A DNA stretch of 64,000 nucleotides from Streptomyces klenkii (GTDB taxonomy: Bacteria; Actinomycetota; Actinomycetes; Streptomycetales; Streptomycetaceae). The notes beneath the pieces are model-generated. The model saw nothing but the letters and a program-made list of their open reading frames with translations. It searched no databases and was not told where the DNA came from. The stretch covers positions 248,001-312,000 of the forward strand of contig NZ_RBAM01000005.1 in assembly GCF_003626645.1 (NCBI RefSeq), given 5' to 3'. This document shows positions 60,259 through 64,000 of this stretch, in pieces (the first letter of the stretch is position 1; the number at the start of each line of letters is the position of its first letter). Both the position numbers and the translations under genes were made by a program.

Positions 60259-61554
60259 GTGCTCTTCCTCTACACGGTCCTGGTGATCTGCTGTGCGATC
60301 GTCCTGGTCGCGGGCGTGATCGAGCAGCGCCGGCACTTCACCAACCTCGACATGATCCCCACCCGGGTGCTCATCAACGGCATCCGCGGCAAGAGCTCCA
60401 TCACCCGGCTGTGCGCGGGCGCGCTGCGCGGCGGCGGGCTGGTCACGGTCGCCAAGACCACCGGCACCGCGGCCCGCTTCATCCACCCGGACGCCACCGA
60501 GGAGCCCGTCTACCGCAAGTTCGGCATCGCCAACGTCGTCGAGCAGATCGGCATCGTGCGGCGCGCCGCCGCGTACCGGCCGCACGCGCTGGTGATCGAG
60601 TGCATGGCCGTCATGCCGGCCCTGCAAGAGGTCAACCAGACGAAGCTGATCCGCTCCACCATCGGCGTGCTGTGCAACGTCCGCGAGGACCACCTGGCGG
60701 AGATGGGCCCCACCCTGGACGACGTCGCCCGCTCGCTGAGCCGCTCCATGCCGCACGGCGGGATCTGCGTCACCGCCGAGCGCGACCGGCTGCACATCCT
60801 GCGCGAGGAGGCCGCCAAGCGCGACTGCCGGCTGATCGCCGTGGACCCGGAGACGGTGACCGACGCCGAGCTGCGCGGCTTCAGCTGGTTCACGTTCAAG
60901 GAGAACGTCGCCATCGCGCTCGCCGTCGCCGAACTCCTCGGCGTCGACCGGGCCACCGCCCTCCAGGGCATGTACGACGCGCCGCCGGACCCCGGCGTAC
61001 TGTCCGTCGAGCGGTACCGCACCCCCGAGGGCATGCCCTTCCGCTTCGCCAACATCTTCGCGGCCAACGACCCCGAGTCGACGCTGATGAACGTCGAGCA
61101 GCTGCTCAGCCTCGGCGCGATCGACCGGCCCCTGCACGTCCTCATCAACTGCCGCCCGGACCGCGTCGAGCGCAACGGCCAGATGGGCGAGCTGATCCCG
61201 CGCCTCGCCCCCGAGTCGGTCTTCCTCATCGGCCACCCGACGAAGAGCGCCGCCGACGCGATCCCCGCCGAGTGGCGCTCGCGGATCGTCGACCTCGGCG
61301 GCGACCGCCGCGACCCCGCCGAGCTCGAACGGGAGATCCTCGGCCGGCTGGGCCCGGGCGCGTCCCTGATCGCCATCGGCAACATCCACGGGCAGGGCGA
61401 GCTGCTGCTGGAGCGGCTGGCGGAACTGCCGGCGGACGAGGAGCCGGAGCCGTCCCGGGTGCAGCATCCGGAGGAGCCCCAGGTGTACGTCCCGACCTAC
61501 ATAGACCACACAGACCACATAGATCACGTAGATCGCACAGGAGACTTCCGTTGA
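60259..61554 (+). CDS. pgsB: Poly-gamma-glutamate synthase subunit PgsB/CapB
   Basis: A 431-residue Mur-ligase-like amide ligase. One N-terminal transmembrane helix (LYTVLVICCAIVLVAGV) is followed by the ATP loop GIRGKSSITR (residues 41-50), HALVIECMAVMPALQE and LCNVREDHLAEMG, all typical of CapB/PgsB. It would join glutamates through the gamma-carboxyl using ATP. The C-terminus carries an extra His/Asp repeat (IDHTDHIDHVDRTGD) encoded by a 9-bp tandem repeat. The pgsC start overlaps its stop codon (TTGA). Confidence 0.92.
   Translation: MLFLYTVLVICCAIVLVAGVIEQRRHFTNLDMIPTRVLINGIRGKSSITRLCAGALRGGGLVTVAKTTGTAARFIHPDATEEPVYRKFGIANVVEQIGIVRRAAAYRPHALVIECMAVMPALQEVNQTKLIRSTIGVLCNVREDHLAEMGPTLDDVARSLSRSMPHGGICVTAERDRLHILREEAAKRDCRLIAVDPETVTDAELRGFSWFTFKENVAIALAVAELLGVDRATALQGMYDAPPDPGVLSVERYRTPEGMPFRFANIFAANDPESTLMNVEQLLSLGAIDRPLHVLINCRPDRVERNGQMGELIPRLAPESVFLIGHPTKSAADAIPAEWRSRIVDLGGDRRDPAELEREILGRLGPGASLIAIGNIHGQGELLLERLAELPADEEPEPSRVQHPEEPQVYVPTYIDHTDHIDHVDRTGDFR
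61501..61545. repeat. 9-bp tandem repeat at the pgsB 3' end
   Basis: Five units (ATAGACCAC, ACAGACCAC, ATAGATCAC, GTAGATCGC, ACAGGAGAC) encode IDH, TDH, IDH, VDR and TGD. Being a multiple of three, copy changes would keep frame. The last unit also supplies AGGAG as ribosome site for pgsC. Confidence 0.8.
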
Positions 61555-62033
61555 TCCCCGCCGTCCTCACTCCGGAGATCGCCGCCATCGGGATCGCCCT
61601 GGGCCTGCTGTTCTCCCTGGTCTGCTACCTCACGACCAACCTCTCCCCCGGCGGCATGATCACCCCCGGCTGGCTGGCCCTCACGCTCGTGGAGAGCCTC
61701 CAGCGCGCCGCCATGGTCGTCGGCATCACCGTCCTGACGTACCTGGCCACCCTGCTGCTCCAGCGGTACGTGATCCTCTACGGCAAGCGGCTGTTCGCGG
61801 CGGTCGTGCTGACCGGTGTCGTGCTCCAGGCGACGCTCTACGTGATCCTCCAGCAGCAGTTCCCGCTGATGTACGCGAACCAGACGCTCGGCTTCATCGT
61901 CCCCGGCCTGATCGCGTACCAGCTGGTGCGGCAGCCGCGCGGCGCGACCCTGCTGGCCACCGGCACGGTCTCGCTCGCCAACTACGTCGTCCTGACCGCC
62001 GGCATCCTGCTGGGCTTCATGCCCACCGCCTGA
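61551..62033 (+). CDS. pgsC: Poly-gamma-glutamate synthase subunit PgsC/CapC
   Basis: A 160-residue integral membrane protein with about four or five helices and the family segment LTTNLSPGGMITPGWLALTL near its N-terminus. PgsC partners PgsB in polymer synthesis and transport. TTG at 61551 is the start because it overlaps the pgsB stop codon and AGGAGAC lies just upstream. Confidence 0.92.
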   Translation: MIPAVLTPEIAAIGIALGLLFSLVCYLTTNLSPGGMITPGWLALTLVESLQRAAMVVGITVLTYLATLLLQRYVILYGKRLFAAVVLTGVVLQATLYVILQQQFPLMYANQTLGFIVPGLIAYQLVRQPRGATLLATGTVSLANYVVLTAGILLGFMPTA

Positions 62034-62058
62034 GCCTTCCCGACCCACGGAGCGCAGC

Positions 62059-63171
62059 ATGACAAAGGCCCGGAACAAGGCCCGGAACAAGGCCCGGAAG
62101 AAGAACCGGAAGGTCACCGGCCGCCACGCCCTGCACACCCTGGTGGTGCTCGGCCTGCTCGGCACCAGCGCGTACCTCACGGTGGAGCTGCGCGAGCAGC
62201 AGGACGGGACGGCGCCGCCGGTCCAGTCCGTCTCCGGCACGGGCACGGGCACCGGAGCGGCGTCCGGCGGCAAGCCCGCCGCGGGCGAGCGCCGCTTCGA
62301 GCGGCTGGCCAGCCCGGCCCGCACGGTGGTGCGCGCGGCGGACGGCGGCGTCCTCGCCACGTTCACGGACGGCGCCCGCACCGCGGTCCTGACCGGCGCG
62401 AGCCGTACGTTCACCGAGCCGAAGTACACGGACGCGAAGGTGACGACGGACAGCTGGGTGCGGCTGCTGCCGGAGGCGTGGAAGGAGGGCGGCGAGAAGG
62501 CGGCCTGGTTCAAGGACTGGTTCAGCACGTCCCTGGGCAGCAAGGAGCCCGACATCTTCGCCTTCGCCATGGAGTACATCGAAGGCGCCCCGCAGAAGAA
62601 GGACGCCCGCGGCGTTCCGTACTCCGGCGACGCCCAGTTCGGCCCGCTCAACCCCAACGGCTCCGTCGCGGGCGACCTGCGCCTCGAACAGTCGGACTTC
62701 TACGACTACCTCGGCATCCCGTACCGCTTCCGCGACGGCACCGTGGAGCAGCCCGAGGCGGCGCGCTTCCGGGCGATGGACTGCTCGGGCTTCGTCCGCA
62801 CCGTCTACGGCTACCGCGCGCGCTACCCCCTCCTGGCCAAGGACATCAAGGGCGACGGCCTCCCCCGCACCGCCAACGGCATGGCCCGCCTCTCCCCCGG
62901 CGTCCCCGTCCTGGAACTGACCGGCAAGCGCCCCGACGCCACGGACCGGTTGCAGCCGGGCGACCTGGTCTTCTTCGACATCGACAAGCGCACCGGCGAA
63001 CGCCTCGACCACGTCGGCATCTACATGGGCCTCGACACCGACGGCAAGCCCCGCTTCATCTCCAGCCGCGAAGAAGCCAACGGCCCCACCTTCGGCGACA
63101 AGGGCGGCACGGCCCGCCTGGACGGCAACGGCTTCTACGCGGCGGGACTGCGCAGCGCGAAGCGTCTCTGA
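62059..63171 (+). CDS. NlpC/P60 hydrolase, probable polymer-processing enzyme
   Basis: A 370-residue protein with a Lys/Arg-rich cytoplasmic tail (12-bp tandem repeat coding KARN), one transmembrane helix (LVVLGLLGTSAYLTV), an extracellular spacer and a C-terminal NlpC/P60 domain: Cys242 in AMDCSGFVRTVYG and His318 in RLDHVGIYMG. Such enzymes cleave gamma-D-glutamyl bonds. Located 25 bases after pgsC, it may trim or release a gamma-linked polymer, as PgdS-like enzymes do, rather than act on peptidoglycan. Confidence 0.88.
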   Translation: MTKARNKARNKARKKNRKVTGRHALHTLVVLGLLGTSAYLTVELREQQDGTAPPVQSVSGTGTGTGAASGGKPAAGERRFERLASPARTVVRAADGGVLATFTDGARTAVLTGASRTFTEPKYTDAKVTTDSWVRLLPEAWKEGGEKAAWFKDWFSTSLGSKEPDIFAFAMEYIEGAPQKKDARGVPYSGDAQFGPLNPNGSVAGDLRLEQSDFYDYLGIPYRFRDGTVEQPEAARFRAMDCSGFVRTVYGYRARYPLLAKDIKGDGLPRTANGMARLSPGVPVLELTGKRPDATDRLQPGDLVFFDIDKRTGERLDHVGIYMGLDTDGKPRFISSREEANGPTFGDKGGTARLDGNGFYAAGLRSAKRL

Positions 63172-63268
63172 CGCCTTCTCAGCAATATCTGCACAAATAT
63201 TCCGTTTGCCGGAACTCCGTGTCAGACTTGCCCGGTTCACAGGTGGTTCGCGAGAGAAGTGTGAGACC

Positions 63269-63799
63269 GTGCCCCAGCAGGTGAAGTCCTCGTCCGGAGA
63301 ACGGAGTGCAGGAGAACGGATCGGCCGCGCGGCTCACGGCGCCCGCACGCGGCTGTGGTCGACCCGCAGGCGCCGGCTGACCACGATCGGCACCTCGGCC
63401 GCCCTGGTGGCCGCCGCCGTTACCGGCGTCCTGGTCTTCTGGGACAGCGACCCCGGAGCGGAGCCCGGGGCCAAAGGTGCTCGCAAGCTCGTCATGGCGT
63501 ACATCGACGCACTCGCCGACGACGACATGCGCGAGGCGTGCCGTCTGCTGCATCCCAAGGTGGTCTCCTCCATGGCTCAGGCCGAGGGCGGTTGCCCCGG
63601 AGCCATGCGCGCGCAGATCGGTGACCGGCTCGGCGGCAAGGAACAGCGCAAGGTCGGCGACATCGACGTCAGCGCGGCACGGGTCGAGGGCGGGGGCAAG
63701 GTCGCTCACGTCGAGGTCAGCGCCGGGGCGAAGGGCGCCAGGAAGAGCAGCGTGACGGTGGAACGCGTCGACGGGCACTGGCGCATCCTGGAGGACTGA
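63269..63799 (+). CDS. Membrane-anchored DUF4878-like protein
   Basis: A 176-residue protein with a cytoplasmic Arg-rich tail, one transmembrane helix (LTTIGTSAALVAAAVTGVLV) and an external alpha/beta domain (KLVMAYIDALADDDMREACR, then VTVERVDGHWRILED), like the NTF2-type DUF4878 fold. Two Cys residues could pair. GTG at 63269 follows GAGAAG. The 97-bp gap from the hydrolase gene is AT-rich and probably contains a promoter, so it may not be part of the polymer operon. Confidence 0.7.
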   Translation: MPQQVKSSSGERSAGERIGRAAHGARTRLWSTRRRRLTTIGTSAALVAAAVTGVLVFWDSDPGAEPGAKGARKLVMAYIDALADDDMREACRLLHPKVVSSMAQAEGGCPGAMRAQIGDRLGGKEQRKVGDIDVSAARVEGGGKVAHVEVSAGAKGARKSSVTVERVDGHWRILED

Positions 63800-63849
63800 A
63801 ACAAGCGGTGCGAAGAGTGGGCGGGAGGCGTGCCTCCCGCCCACCGCCG

Positions 63850-64000
63850 CTACCGGCCTTCCGTCACCACCGGCTTGCCGTTGTGGGACTTGGCGGTGAC
63901 CCCGCCGGTGAACACCGGGTCGGCCGGGGTGCTGCGCTTCCCCCTGGCCAGGGACCGGGGCTGGGCGCTGCCGCTGTCCGCGTCGGAGAGCCAGTACATC
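63850..64000 (-). CDS. C-terminal end of an unidentified protein, truncated by window edge
   Basis: Minus-strand frame open to the edge, ending TAG at 63850. The visible 49 residues begin MYWLSDADSGSAQPRSLARG and end in GKPVVTEGR; they are polar and probably secreted or surface-exposed. Too little remains to identify the family. Confidence 0.5.
   Translation of the reverse strand, partial: MYWLSDADSGSAQPRSLARGKRSTPADPVFTGGVTAKSHNGKPVVTEGR

Noticed and set aside
1..64000. CRISPR arrays, tRNA/rRNA genes, prophage or IS elements
   Set aside because: No regularly spaced repeats, cloverleaf sequence, integrase or transposase was found on reading. The tandem repeats seen are short and have no spacers.

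Overview
The window is chromosomal DNA of a Streptomyces-like actinomycete. The evidence is very high GC with strong third-position bias, frequent GTG and TTG starts, many 4-base stop/start overlaps (GTGA, TTGA), Tat and lipoprotein signals typical of the group, DUF3000, the coproporphyrin-type haem genes and protocatechuate genes. The order msrB, murC ... hemG, hemQ ... hemE ... rnd, fadA, fadB looks like a conserved core-chromosome block (recollection, not a search). No tRNA, rRNA, CRISPR array, prophage or transposase was seen.

Layout. 1-5.1 kb: dihydrolipoyl dehydrogenase-like enzyme (5' end missing), treZ, a small conserved protein, msrB and murC. 5.2-9.2 kb: two-component system divergent from an FtsX-type ABC exporter. 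9.3-19.5 kb: RibD-like reductase, zapE, two deacetylase-like lipoproteins, an ABC-2-like transporter, a Pth2-like hydrolase, and a class A PBP whose transpeptidase SxxK motif reads TAFA, divergent from a BlaI-type repressor. 20-25.5 kb: secreted phosphoesterase, EfeB and EfeO (no EfeU), and a possible NERD protein. 25.8-29.6 kb: secreted peptidase, hemQ, hemG. 29.8-35.1 kb: pcaF-pobA-pcaH-pcaG plus a CoA-disulfide-reductase-like flavoprotein.

35.2-37.8 kb holds the most notable item: a compact lasso-peptide locus. It has a 39-codon precursor too short for routine ORF calling, an Asn-synthetase-like cyclase and a B2 leader peptidase. The predicted core is GWWGHWWDGFNGWRDW (G1-D8 ring, six Trp). 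No RRE (B1) or exporter gene lies beside it.

37.9-48.7 kb: SH3 protein, Ddn-hemerythrin fusion, Tat-type deaminase, hemE, DUF3000, a LuxR-type regulator, rnd and the fadA-fadB operon. Large intergenic gaps here carry a family of composite inverted-repeat elements also seen near 24.3 kb. 48.7-57.8 kb is accessory-looking: XRE/DUF5753 regulator, an uncharacterised membrane/SH3/pseudokinase locus, a small toxin-antitoxin-like pair, a decayed GNAT gene, a DsbA-like protein, an amidase and a secreted protein of unknown function. 58-63.2 kb: an apparent operon with PgsB and PgsC (poly-gamma-glutamate synthase), a double-sensor membrane protein where PgsA would be expected, and an NlpC/P60 hydrolase. 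The window ends in a truncated gene on the minus strand.
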